Source: Rotaria socialis
Taxonomy: Eukaryota > Rotifera > Eurotatoria > Philodinida > Philodinidae
Length of the DNA stretch: 64,000 nucleotides
Reading direction: 5' to 3'
Assembly (NCBI GenBank): GCA_905331475.1
Contig: CAJNYU010001453.1
Coordinates: 1 to 64,000, forward strand
Shown here: piece by piece, positions 17,373 to 30,943 of the stretch
Numbering within the stretch: position 1 is the stretch's first letter
Layout: every line of letters starts with the position of its first letter
Notes under the pieces: generated by a model
What the model was told of the DNA's origin: nothing
The model's input: only the letters and a program-made list of their open reading frames with translations
The model's database searches: none
Made by a program: the position numbers and the translations under genes

Positions 17373-18721
17373 TGGTTTGACTAGATCATCTAGGATACTA
17401 GAAAACACGTTTGGAAAGTAGATTATATGGCGTGTTTAAAAACAGAAACAGATGAGTAAGTCAATAGGGTTATGAGATATCACCACATGACTTGCCGTAG
17501 GATTGACTGTAGCGATATGCTGATGTGAAAAAAAAATTAGATTGGTTGATCTCTGAGAACCAATTATTGGCATTGTTTATAGGAAAGAAGGATTTTTGAA
17601 AATAAAAAAAACAGTAGTAATTTCGAATGCAACAATACTTCTACTATGAAAAAATATTTTTTAATTGGTCATTTGAAAAGAGCAAATAGGAGAAAAATAT
17701 TCTTTTGCGGATGATTAATATAGTGAATAATTCGAAAACGCGTGTTCCTTTGTACTTTGTATGTGGCGTTGGCTATGTAAGGCATCGATATAGAAAAAGC
17801 AATTTATTTACTATTAATATCTAGATTGAAAGATAATTAGACTATACGTACCACTTAGATGAAGACATAAACGGTAATCAATAGTATAGATTTCTATACT
17901 AATAATACTGTATAAGGTAGAAAAAGAATTTGGACTGTATTGAGAAATTGGAAAGTTTCTTTTCTATGATGAACTAAATGTATTGTCTTGTGATACGAAG
18001 CACTGTGGTTTTCTCTTTTTCCTTGTATGCATATGTTCATTGAAAGAAGTGTTGCTTAAATAATCTATTCAGATAATTAGTAATAACTTTGTGTTTATCT
18101 TCATTTGTCTTTTTCTGACAACTCAGGTCCATCAATCTTATGAAATCTGACAAAAATCTTATGCGTCTTATAAAATCTTACAATAAGATCATAAAGTCTG
18201 AGTCATCGTATAAAAATCTGACAAAACCCGATAAAATCTTACATCACGAATCAGGCTTTATGTTTCTCGGAAAATTTTATGCGTTCTTATAAGAATCTTA
18301 CTAGATCTGACGAAATCGTGCAAGGATCTTACAGTAAGATTATATCACCTGGATAACGCTCTTAGCAGAGAATTCATTTTGTTAACGAAAAATATAGGGC
18401 CTCAAGTTTCTATTTGAAAACCTTGAAGAAAAGTATTAAGCCACCGGTAAATAAAATATTTTCAAGATCAAACTGATTCAAAAGAAAGCTATATTTGTAG
18501 ACAATTAAAAATATATAGAGAATAAAAACTATCATTGATACAAAAAGAAATGTTTTATCGACGATACTCGTCATTATTATTCTTATTTCGCAAGGTAATA
18601 TACATCTATCGATTTTAGATGTCATTGACAAGTGTTTTCTCAATAATATTTATATCGTGCTTGTGCTATAATATTCATCTAGTACAAACGCGACGTGTAA
18701 GTTCTGTGAATTCACATTAAC
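17373..18721. other. divergent intergenic region between PIK3C3 and QPCT-like gene
   Basis: About 1.35 kb between divergently transcribed genes, so it must hold both promoters. The only structured part is the repeat at 18123-18353. No TATA or other motif could be assigned with confidence. Confidence 0.5.
18123..18353. repeat. CCAGGT-ended short-word repeat element (AATCTTAC class)
   Basis: It begins TCAGGTCCATC and ends ...ATCACCTGGAT, so its ends are inverted copies of a CCAGGT motif. The interior is a dense patchwork of variants of AAATCTTAC, its complement GTAAGATT, and ATCTGACAAAA. Ends of the same type occur at 36156, 36513, 39423, 60072 and 60517 around different interiors. Confidence 0.6.
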
Positions 18722-20973
<2,252 letters not shown>

Positions 20974-22014
20974 CCTCCGGAATTTCTTTTATGAATTATT
21001 TTTGAAAACGAGCGAATGCTTGATTAGAAACGAACAGTGATAGTCTTGTTTGTTTTTCTGTGATTAATATAAGCAATTACGTTGAGTTTTTCTTTATCTA
21101 TGCGATGCATAAATAAAATAAAACTTTTCGACATCTTGACGTCAATTAAAATTGAATGCCACCAATGAAAAAATGTATAACGAATCAATAATCAATATTG
21201 GATATAATCAACGAACAGAAATTGTGCCGCCACGTTTGACATTTTAAATTACAGTATGAATCATCAGAAATTTCTACATGTTTACATCAACAAAAATTAT
21301 GCATTTGAATAAACATGATGGAAAATGCGTTGGACGAGAAAAGAGGCAAGCAGTAATTAATCATCTTTGTTTCATATTGTGATGATTTGATTGCGCGTGA
21401 CCGACAACAACAATAGCAAGGATATATCGCTTTGATACGGAAAGCGCCTGTTCGTATTCTCAAAGTTTATCATCATTAATCATGTGATTGATAAGAATAA
21501 CAACACAGATTTATGCGAGCAGAGTCATTGGAAGAATTTAACAAAATAACTGAGCGAATTATTGTTAAAACTTTTGAGACTTGCTATTTATCAAAAAAAT
21601 AGTAGACCCGAAATTATTTTCGATCGAATCAAGAAATGGAACAAGTTCCAGTCATGTGTCAACCATGTTCAAATCATAGAATGATAATAGACCGAGTTAC
21701 GATCGAATCGGTGATGGTGTGAGTGTATATTAATAATACATGATGCAGCTGTTTTTCAACAAAGAATAACTATTATATGGCGCACATCTGTTGGAATTCG
21801 CAAGGCTTCTAATTTTAGCTGCATAGATAAATGCATATCAGATAATTTCTCTAGCAGAAAACATAAGCTGTATCGGATCCATTGTATATGAACGCACTGT
21901 CTGAATAAAAAATTCATTTATTTAATTCAAAATATTTCCTAGATTTTTCACATGGATATCGCGAGGTCGAAAAGAAAAGAATCTATTTAAAGCTTTATAT
22001 CGGCTGTAGATTTT
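20974..22014. other. convergent intergenic region
   Basis: About 1.0 kb between the 3' ends of the QPCT-like gene (plus) and the EFHC gene (minus). AT-rich. No open frame with homology, no clear repeat and no RNA gene were seen. Confidence 0.5.
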
Positions 22015-24105
22015 TCATAGCTGAGGTGCTTCCATTTGATTATGATTCTCGTTATCAGGACAAAGTTTTTGTCGAAGTGAATCAATGACATGTTGTGAAA
22101 ATTGTAGCCGATTTTCTTCAATGAATTTCAATACACAACGATCAGCATCAGTAATTATGAATGGATGTTTGAATAGTTCTACGTGAGCACCAATATAAAA
22201 ATCATTGGGTCCATAATACATTGGTGCATCGGGATGACTATCTTGAAAAAAGATTATAATTGGAAAAATAATTTTAAAATGTTACAAGAAAAACCTGGTT
22301 TCGGTATTCGGATACGTTCAAGAAATTTCCTCGTTAAACAACCGTATCCATCCAATGGTTTTTCATAAACAGAAATAAGATCGTCGGCAAGTCGATAAAC
22401 AATAAGAAATTTTCTTTGGCAATCTCCATCCTACATACAAAAGCAAATTATTCAATCTTTCTTGTGTGTTTAGTTTTTACCATCACAGCTTCATAACGTA
22501 AAACTCGATTTTCATTTTCCAGTAATTTAATACGATCTTTTTTCGCTGGTTTCGGTAGAAGACTTTTTACATTTTGTATAGTATCTTCTGGTTTACCGAA
22601 CATAATATGTGGTGGTACAGGAGGTAATTGAACGGGTGGTTTCTTTTTTTTTTGAGTGTCAATATCAATTGGAGTAAAATCAATTTGACCAAAATGTTGA
22701 TGATAGAAACTTTTTGTAAATATATCACAATCATAAAGAAAAAAAATCCGGTTAAATATTGTCACATGACGACCAATAGCGAAATCTTCGAGTGTAAAAT
22801 AACATATTTTTTCTTGCTCATGTTTATTGACAAATAGATTTACGAAGGATTCTACTTGCGAAAAAGAAAATTTTCCTAGGCAGAAGATCAATTTTTATTT
22901 ACTGATATTATAGGTTGAATCTTTCGGTACTATTTGTCGATGAAGATAGACTCCTATTGGATCATAACCATCATTATCCCGATGAACTTCTCGTATTTCA
23001 ATAGTATTATCAACTAAATAAAGCTAAAAAACACAAATATTTGTCTTCGAAAACAAGTATGAATTACATGAATAACAAATTTTCTCAAAATATCACGTTT
23101 TTGGTCGTGATCATCAATTATAGCATAGAATCGGAGAACTTTTCCATCCATACTAAGGATTTTTCTATTGCTAATTATCGGTTGTTTTGCTAATCGGTCT
23201 GGTAAAATCTCTTTTAAATCACTATGATGCGTGCGCTGTTTTTCAGATTCATTTTTCTCCATTAATTTTAATGTATACGGATCCGATGGAATCAATTCGG
23301 GACATTGTAATTCAATGCCTTCGCTTTCAAGCCATTCCTATAGAATTACGAATGTTTAAAATTCAAGTAAATAAAAACGTTATACTCTAGTAAATTGATC
23401 ACAAGCACATAGTCGATAGACAGTCCCGTAAATAGCTAAATTTTGTCCAAGATTTAAATCGCGCCAATTGTAGGGTTCATTTTGATCATTTTTAGATATT
23501 CGATGGCGACGAATACGCATACCCTTGATTAAAACTAATGATCATTTCTTCGAAAAAAAACAAATATCAATAGAAAATAATACTTGAACAAGTGCACTAT
23601 TCTTATAGGGAATTTCATAAATAGCTATAGTATCATCTTCGAGATAATAATAGACAGTCACGCGTCGTATACGATGGGATTCAAGTGGACTGCCGTAAAT
23701 TGTTTGTTTGAAATAACCATAAAATCTAAGTACCTATAATCGATTTCTTTTGTTTTTTTGTTCGAAAAGCAATCAATTGCAAATACTTTTTTATCGTAAT
23801 GAACACTAGCTGGCACAAATTTTCGATATCCTTGTACTTTTACTTTCCCATAGATAAGTTCCGGTTGAAAATTATTTAAAATTTCACGTTCATCTTCAGT
23901 TAATTCAACATTTGGTTTATGGGTTTGACCAATGCCCAATCGAGGTAATCGAACAATTCTATGACCATTTTTAAAAGATAATGTTCGTGGCACTATAAAA
24001 TTAGTACGCTAAAGTACAATATCATAATTCTTAGATCGATCCGTTTTTCCTACGTACCGTTACATCAGAAAAACGATTACCAGGCAATAACGGTAATTCG
24101 TTCAT
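22015..24105 (-). CDS. EFHC: EFHC-type DM10-domain protein (ciliary)
   Basis: Homologue of EFHC1/EFHC2 (the Rib72 family), microtubule inner proteins of ciliary doublets. Exon 1 starts MNELPLLPGNRFSDVT, matching the EFHC2 start MALPLLPGN. Three DM10 repeats follow. The first surrounds FVPASVHYDKKVFAIDCF and ...YGTVYRLCACDQFTREWL. The second spans LSMDGKVLRFYAIIDD to TIFNRIFFLYDCDIFTKSFY. The third spans RVLRYEAVM to ELFKHPFIITDADRCVLKFI. The protein ends QMEAPQL with a stop at 22015, directly after the third DM10 domain. The C-terminal EF-hand part of vertebrate EFHC proteins is absent. The total is about 560 residues against 640-750 in human paralogues. Confidence 0.88.
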
Positions 24106-24283
24106 TATTTAAGTTTAAGATAAATAAAATTCTGTTTATACGCGCCATTCTATTTATAATGAATAAATTCGATAAGGACATCAGATTCGAAAAAGAAAGA
24201 AGAAGAAAATTGTCATATACGCATATGTACATAAACACTCGAGATAATACACTATGATAGATCATTAAGAGCGAAAAAAAGAT

Positions 24284-24355
24284 GGGCCTGACCGGGGATC
24301 GAACCCGGAACCTCTCGCACCCAAAGCGAGAATCATACCACTAGACCATCAGGCC
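24284..24355 (-). tRNA. trnP-UGG: tRNA-Pro (anticodon UGG)
   Basis: The 72-nt minus-strand sequence folds as a standard cloverleaf. The acceptor stem GGCCTGA pairs with TCAGGCC, followed by a C discriminator. The D arm carries GGTCTAGTGGTA. The anticodon stem TCTCGC/GCGAGA holds the loop TTTGGGT with anticodon TGG. The T arm is CCGGG-TTCGATC-CCCGG. No intron and no encoded CCA. It lies 178 bp upstream of the EFHC start on the same strand. Confidence 0.97.
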
Positions 24356-25644
24356 ACGTTACTAACACTTTTCTACATTCCTTAAGAGTCGACCATAGAG
24401 ATTTATCTTAGGCAAAATAAGCAAGAATATTAGTAAAAAAAGACAAAATAATTCACTATAAAATATAATTATAGATGAATATATCAGCGTAAATACAATT
24501 ACGAGAATATTTTCTAATTTACATATTCTTAAAAGTGCTTCTTTGATAAATAAATGACGAAAGAATATCTGTGATGTTTTTCATATTGAAAGTAAATATT
24601 TAAAAAGGTATTTCTATTTAGTAAGACAATGATTCATTTCATTTCATTTCATTGAAAATAAAAATATGCTTATCATAACAGAATAATATTTATGAAGTTG
24701 GCGGCATTTTTTCTTGCTTTTATGTATTATTACTTTTAAGTTTTCATTGTCATCGTAAGGATTTTTTCACTTGGCAAATATTTATCTAGATTTCACACTT
24801 AATTATTTAGGCAATACGAACTGAAGTTTATATTCACGATGAGAATAAGTCAAGTACAACAAAGAAATCAATGGGCAATAAAATAATTGTTCTACGTTGA
24901 TCCCATAGAAGAATTCTCGATCATAAATCAATTCAACTGAGGAGAGCAATGAGCTCTATTATTCTCTCTGAATCATACATCATAAAAAGAAGCAGCTTAG
25001 AACAATGTTTTGAAGTTTAACCCTTGCTGTCCTAGATTTGTGTGTGCACTCATTAATTCGTTCATTATCGTGTTTTTTTTCTTCGGTTATATACATAAAT
25101 ATTCTAGTAAGACGACAATAGATGCATAAGTCACATGTACATACATATATAGAAAAAGACTTAAACAAACAAACATAAAATACACGCAGTCTCTTATCTC
25201 TCCATAATCTATTGAGTCAAAAAAACACACATTATACAAAAAAACATGACGCTATAAGTAGAATATTTCTGCTTGATATTTTCCGTCGTTTTCGAAAACT
25301 CTCATGCACTTTGGTGCTCACGTATCTGCCATAGTTTTTGATCGTCGTACAAAACACACAAAAAGACGCTAGACAAAATAAGAAAAACAATAGAAATTTA
25401 CACGTATAGCAAACGAGGAAAAAAGAACTCTAAAAAATAATATTATAAATATATTTATATTTATATATATATATATATATGTATATATATGAATGAGGAA
25501 GTTAGCTTGGAGGTAAAAGATACGTTCGCTAATATACAGCACTATATTCAAAAAGAAGAAGAAGACAAGGAATCGGACTGGAAAAGAAAACGAGACCTAA
25601 TTCTAATCTAGCTTTGGCATTGAGTATCATATAAAGATAAGAAA
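24356..25644. other. intergenic region, AT-rich
   Basis: About 1.3 kb without a recognisable gene. It contains a TTTCATTTCATT run near 24636 and an A/T dinucleotide tract at about 25441-25490. Confidence 0.5.
25441..25490. repeat. (TA)n microsatellite
   Basis: A degenerate run of TA and TTTA units just downstream of the gene at 25645-26070. Confidence 0.8.
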
Positions 25645-26070
25645 TCATTTGACTTTGACAATGCATTGCTGATTACTAAATAAATCACGTTTGTCTAATA
25701 ATTGTGCGTGTTGATCCATAACAAATGAATCAAGATTTGTATCATCAACATTAGGTGTAACTGTTGTTGATGGTAATGAATAGAGCACCTTCCATTTGCG
25801 TTTTTTATTCTGTTTAACAGCAGATGATCGTTGAGACATATTCGGTGGCTTATTATTATTATTATTATTATTATTGCTATTATTTTGTCCTAATGGTCTC
25901 TTCGTTTGTGGTGAAGCTTTTGGCGATGAAATTAAAGATAAATTGGACTGCTGCTTATCATGTACATTGTCGACGACGACAAAGTCCGATTCATCTTCAT
26001 CATCGATAACAATCCATGAATCGCTCATTTGTTTTGGTACTGATTTAAAAGAACCATTACTAGCAGCCAT
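25645..26070 (-). CDS. unrecognised acidic/Asn-rich protein with LIR-like motif
   Basis: A single-exon frame of 141 codons from MAASNGSFKSVPKQMS to CIVKVK and a stop. I do not recognise the family. The N-terminal third holds SDSWIVIDDEDESD, a W-x-x-I core with acidic flanks, which is the pattern of Atg8/LC3-interacting (LIR) motifs; a similar context occurs in TP53INP proteins. The middle contains an Asn run encoded by an AAT repeat, then a basic patch KQNKKRKWKV. Intact length, clear amino-acid bias and a start next to the last in-frame Met suggest a real gene. The 5'UTR was not defined. A chance ORF cannot be excluded, and any role in autophagy is only an idea from the motif. Confidence 0.55.
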   Translation of the reverse strand: MAASNGSFKSVPKQMSDSWIVIDDEDESDFVVVDNVHDKQQSNLSLISSPKASPQTKRPLGQNNSNNNNNNNNKPPNMSQRSSAVKQNKKRKWKVLYSLPSTTVTPNVDDTNLDSFVMDQHAQLLDKRDLFSNQQCIVKVK

Positions 26071-27094
26071 CAATGAATTCAATTGATGAGTAAAAAAGAT
26101 ACGAAGTCAAAAAAAACAACAGAATAATCTAAAAGCATAAAGAAAAATGCAAGCATGACATAACAAACATATGTTGTTTTCTTCTATTTTTGTGTCATCC
26201 CGTGCAGTCTCTTGCTGTCGAAGTATTAAGATGTATGTTGCCCTTTCAACACGCAAATAGAACGACAATAACAAAGCAACAACAACTTGTTTTTTTTGAC
26301 GATCTATCATTTTTCCTTGTCTCTTACTTGAAAAAAATACAAACGAGTATTTTCTCCTGACGCAAGCAACCGAAGACAAATCTCAAGGACGATTTTTTTC
26401 TCTCTCGCGCGCGCACTCTTAAATAGAAATAAAACACACATTCTATGTAAACTAGTTGCAAATAAGTAAATACTTCATGTAAGAAATTATGGAAAAGTGA
26501 CCATGACAACATAACACACAGAGAAATTTTTTCCCGAATAATTAAAATGGGCGATCTATGATTCCTGGGTTCTCTCATTTTTTTCTCTTCCTCTCTTCCT
26601 CTGTCTGTCAGTCGTAGCCTAGAACAGCAGAAGAAGAAAAGTGGTCGCTAAAGATTTTTTTTCCTTTTTGCTCGGCACATACGTACACTTTGACAATCAC
26701 TGCGGCTGCTGTCGTTCGTAGTAGTGATGGCGAGAGGACTATGCGGGAGAAACAGAGAAGAAAAACTAAGCAAGAAAAAGCAAAACTGCCGAGCAAGCAT
26801 ATGTTTCGTCGTCGTCGTCGTCTCTCTGTACGCAGACGTCGTATATTTATATATCAGAAGTATGTTGAGGCGCACGTCTTGTTCACGAGAGTACAAAGCG
26901 TTATTAATGACGGACGAAGAATCTGCGCACACGGGCAATGCATGTAACATCAATGTGATTGTGAAGGGAAAAAGAGAGAACAAAAAAAAAAGAAAAGAAA
27001 AGAAGCCAATGACGAGACGAATCACTTTTTATTTCATAACGAAGAAAAGAACGGAAAAAGGCAAACAAACATGATTAAAGTAGCACTACTGTTT
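26071..27094. other. intergenic region between unrecognised gene and FNTB
   Basis: About 1 kb holding the 5' flank of the gene at 25645-26070 and the 3' flank of FNTB. It is rich in short purine or pyrimidine runs, with a (GTC)n stretch near 26808-26823. The overlapping open frames on both strands look like consequences of this simple sequence rather than genes. Confidence 0.5.
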
Positions 27095-29991
27095 CTATTT
27101 GGAATAATGATCCATGGCTTCTCGAGCACATTCAGGTCCAATGTTGAACAGAGGATGCGTGTTACGCTAGAAAAAATAGGAAACAGAATTATCATCAATA
27201 GGATAATTTTAAGGCCTTTTTTGTAGTTGCTACTTACCAATGCATTTGAATCACCGCCACATACTGCCGTTGTTTGATCTTGCCCATCATCTTGAAATAA
27301 ACTTAGGCCACTTAAACAATAGCATGTATGATAAAAATCAGTACTAATAAATAAAAAAGAAACAAATATGAATATATAGACAAAAACAACAACGATGATT
27401 GTACCGTGCTTCAGTTTTAGGTCGATCAGTAAAGCCGCCTGTTTTTTCTCCCTGACAACAGAGTAGGACATATTCCTGAGCAGCAACTATATAAAGAAGA
27501 AAAAATATTGATAAAGAAATTTTTTTTTCTGTTAAACTAAACAATTTACTCGTATCAAAAAGTGGTTGATGATTTGTAATATTTTTATCTAAAATTTCAA
27601 ATAAGTCTGTATGAATATAAACAAAAAAAAGTAAAAATCTATTATGATAACCTTGACTATCTCGTACGGGCTTCTTTCGTTGAACAGCTTGAATCAGAGG
27701 CAAAATTGCGCCAACCCAAAATGAATAACATCCATCGACGAGTTTATTTGTACGGCCTTGAAAACCACCCTCGAAGGCCATTTGTCGATTAACAGCCCAT
27801 CTCTATTTTAAAATAGTCTTAGCAAATTCAAACTTTTATAATTTTCTTTTCGTACAAGTAAACTGTCACGATCACAAATCGACTCTCGATCAAGTAATAG
27901 AAGTGTAGCATAACCACAAAATGAATATCCGCCATGTGCTTCAGCTCCTGGACATGCACCAAAACCTCCTTCATAAGTTTGACAACTAAAATTAACTATC
28001 TGTTTTTATTAATTAAAATAAATTAGTTCATTATACTTTGAAACCCATTCAGCAGTATTTTCAAAAAGATCTGGTAAATCTTCTAATTGACATAGAGTAG
28101 CAACACTTGCAGCACAATAGGTTGCGCTGAAATATTGAAAAGAATCATTTCAAGAATTGATTTTCTTTATTTTCTCACCGAATATCTGATTCGCCATCGA
28201 CATGAAGACTAAAGCTTCCATTCGACGGATCGCGAATTGTTTTTAACCATGCCGATAACTTTTCACTGAAAAAATTCCAATTGAAATTTACTCAAAAAAA
28301 TCAAATGTTAACTATACCGATTGATGACCTTATAGGCTTTTTTATTTCTTAACAAGCAAAGAGCATTAACTGCTGCATAAGTTGGAGCCAAATGAGCTAC
28401 TTGACCAGGACCACCTTAAAGAGAATAATTTATGTAGATAATCAATTGTTTATGCAAATGAAACAACAATAAATATTTATTTTAGAAATATTGCTATGAT
28501 CAAAACATATTTTTATTGTAAAAAAATATACATAGGGCGTTTTTTAGTTTACCTGAGTAGGAGAAAAATATATATCTTCAATACGAACAAAACAAATCAA
28601 ATAATAATCCGAGAGGCTTGCAAGTTGTTTTACGTACAAAAACATAAAATCGAGAAATATTCTTTTCGAGATCGAGCACATGACCATATGTCATCAAGAA
28701 GTTTTTTCTTTAAAGAACGGTATCTCGTTTCTAATGGGAACGAATTTTTTTATCAATTTCCGTTTCCGCAATGCTTTCAAAATTCCTTTGACGATTACAT
28801 CTGTCAGCAGCGCGTTCTACAATAATTCTATGGTCTTTAATCAAAAATGAAACTATCTTTAGAGTTACATATCAGGAGAAAAATCAATTATTATTTATAC
28901 GTCGTAATTTATCAGCGTCAAATTAAGTGCACTATTTCTTTCATCAAGCGAACCATTGAAAAGAAAAGACGAATCAATCATCAACGTCGATGAAAATTCG
29001 AGAGGAGAAAAAAATAATCATGCCCCTATATTATAACATAATCTGAATATGAGTTCTTTCAACGATAAGATTGACACATAAAATAAAATTTATGATAATT
29101 GAATAATATGCGAAGTTTCTCTTTTACTTAGTAAACATTGCGAAGTCTTTGAATGAATGCCGACTTTCATTACTCTAAAGTATAACATCGGGTTGACTTC
29201 GACATTTTTATTTCGTTTGAAAGAGCAAAGTTTGAAGAGTTTATAATACAAAAGATAATCATTTTCGGCAACGACCAATTTTAATGTTGTTGCCATTTCC
29301 CTCTACGACACTCTTAATAGGCTCATTTATATAAATCTTTCTGAAACAGGACAAAGACATTTGAATGGCAGCAAATCGAGAATTGTGTCCTGGATTCACA
29401 AAAGTAGAATTAACTTTGAGTTCTATCCCGGATAGTCATTCTTCCATATCATACCTCCGAATCCGCCATCAGGATGTTGGCATCGATGTAAAAAGTTGCA
29501 AATACTAAAATAATTTAATATAATATTTTGTAAAATTTCTTTTTCAATGAAAATTACTCATCGATGAAATCATTCGATAATGTTTCATTAAGTAAATAAA
29601 GAGATTGTGTTATCCAATAGACAAGCCATGGACGACTAGCATCAAGTGACTAATGATGAAAATTTAGAATGAAATTTGCTTTTGATATATTAACTATAGT
29701 ACTTCAAAGCTTGATGACAAATGTATAAGACCTTTGAGTAAATATGTAAGATGTTTATCACGAAGAAGCGGCGGATCTCTGAAAAATGTAAAAAGGTTAA
29801 TCTCGTTGTTTGAATAATATCTATCGTTCGTTATACTTCAATCCAACACTTGCTTGTTGATGAAGAAATCTCTGAAAATTATTTTCAACAGCCTCTTCAC
29901 ATTCACGTTGCTGCCTATTAGTCGTTGTATCGACATTTCGAGTTCTATTTGCATTGGTAAAAAAACCCTTTTGATTAATGCGAAGTGACAT
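27095..29991 (-). CDS. FNTB: protein farnesyltransferase subunit beta
   Basis: Catalytic zinc subunit of farnesyltransferase, which attaches farnesyl to CaaX cysteines with the FNTA subunit. The start MSLRINQKGFFTNANR lies 2 nt behind an AG acceptor. About ten exons carry the alpha-alpha barrel repeats: ASRPWLVYWITQSL, CQHPDGGFGG, GPGQVAHLAPTYAAVNALC, YCAASVA, GGYSFCGYA, FEGGFQGRTNKLVDGCYSFW and YHTCYCLSGLS. The zinc ligands of the human enzyme (Asp and Cys in VDGCYSFW, His in YHTCY) are present. It ends AREAMDHYSK at 27095. One intron (about 28417-29450) is roughly 1 kb; the others are short. It is the third member of a head-to-tail cluster, 101 nt behind the GST gene. Confidence 0.93.
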
Positions 29992-29992
29992 A

Positions 29993-29994
29993 TC
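29993..29994 (-). promoter_or_regulatory. 3' splice acceptor just before FNTB start (possible trans-splice site)
   Basis: The minus strand reads ACATATTTTAG/ATATG, a pyrimidine-rich acceptor 2 nt before the ATG, inside a 101-nt gap behind the GST stop codon. With no room for a promoter and upstream exon other than in GST itself, a spliced-leader acceptor is a natural reading. Confidence 0.5.
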
Positions 29995-30092
29995 TAAAAT
30001 ATGTTCGCAGGAAATAAGTTCAGTAACAGAAATAAAAATTTATCTGCTAATCCACTATATATAAACGTATGCGAAAAAAGAAAAATACAATG

Positions 30093-30899
30093 TTAGGCAT
30101 TTTTCGAACACACTTTAAGTCCTCTTTGTACTTGTGGTCGATCTTCAAGCAATGCTAACCATTTTTCAATATTTGGATACGCATTATCATCTAATTTATT
30201 TTGATAGCGTGTTATAAAAAATCGCACCCACGGAAATGTAGCCATATCTACAACTGTATAATCGTTACCAGTGATAAACGCATTTGTTGTATTTAATTGT
30301 GTATCAAGTACTTTTAATAAACGTTTAGCTTCATTTAAATAACGATTTTTTGCATAGGCAATATCTTCTTTTGCTGCTCGATGAAAATGATTAGCTTGTC
30401 CGAACATAGGTCCAATGCCACTCATTTGCCACATAAGCCATTCAATTGTTGTATATCGTTGATGTGTCCCCGTTGGAGCGAGAAATTTGCCGGTCTTATC
30501 AGCAAGATAAATTAAAATTGCACCACTCTCAAATAAAGTTATCGGCTGTTTATCATTACCAATCGGCTGACGATCAACAAGAACAGGAATTTTTGAATTT
30601 GGATTTAATTTTTTAAACCAATCCTCTATCAAATTAGGTTTTTTTAAATGTTTGATATTAAAATCGAATTGGAACTATTCTTTTCATTTACCGTATTGAA
30701 TATCTTGACTTATATCAATAAAATGTGCATCATATTCTAATCCTAATTCTTCAAGTGCAATACCAATTTTTTGTCCATTGGGCGTATCTAAAGAATATAA
30801 TTGATATGTTTTATCGCCTACTGGTGGAGATTTTGTTGTTGCAATAAACCGTTTAATTTTTGTTGTTCTATAAACGCCAACTAATAATGATCGAAACAT
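30093..30899 (-). CDS. Nu-class (YfcG/Ure2-like) glutathione S-transferase
   Basis: Two exons joined in frame across an intron at about 30629-30691. The N-terminal extension MFRSLLVGVYRTTKIKRFIA is basic and free of acidic residues, so it may target mitochondria. Then comes the thioredoxin-fold domain (YQLYSLDTPNGQKIGIALEE, KIPVLVD, FESGAILIYLADKTG) and the helical domain (WLMWQMSGIGPMFGQANHFH, YTVVDMATFPWV). These match bacterial YfcG (TPNGHKI, FESGAILLYLAEKTG, GPMLGQNHHF) point by point, the Nu class acting as GSH-dependent disulfide reductase or peroxidase. Typical animal GSTs do not have these signatures, so acquisition from bacteria or fungi is likely. It lies 44 nt behind SPATA20 and 101 nt ahead of FNTB. 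Confidence 0.9.
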
Positions 30900-30911
30900 G
30901 AATCTCAAAAT

Positions 30912-30913
30912 AC
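30912..30913 (-). promoter_or_regulatory. 3' splice acceptor before GST start (possible trans-splice site)
   Basis: The minus strand has TTTTTATTTTCAG/T within the 44-nt gap between the SPATA20 stop and the GST ATG, 13 nt before the ATG. The gap is too short for a separate promoter, which favours processing of a shared transcript. Confidence 0.55.
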
Positions 30914-30943
30914 TGAAAATAAAAACAATGAGATATCTTCATT

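Noticed and set aside
26324..27025. Overlapping open frames on both strands in the spacer before FNTB
   Set aside because: They follow simple-sequence runs (GTC, purine tracts), have no domain similarity and contradict each other.
28496..28825. 109-residue plus-strand frame
   Set aside because: It lies within the ~1-kb FNTB intron, with low-complexity composition and no recognisable domain.
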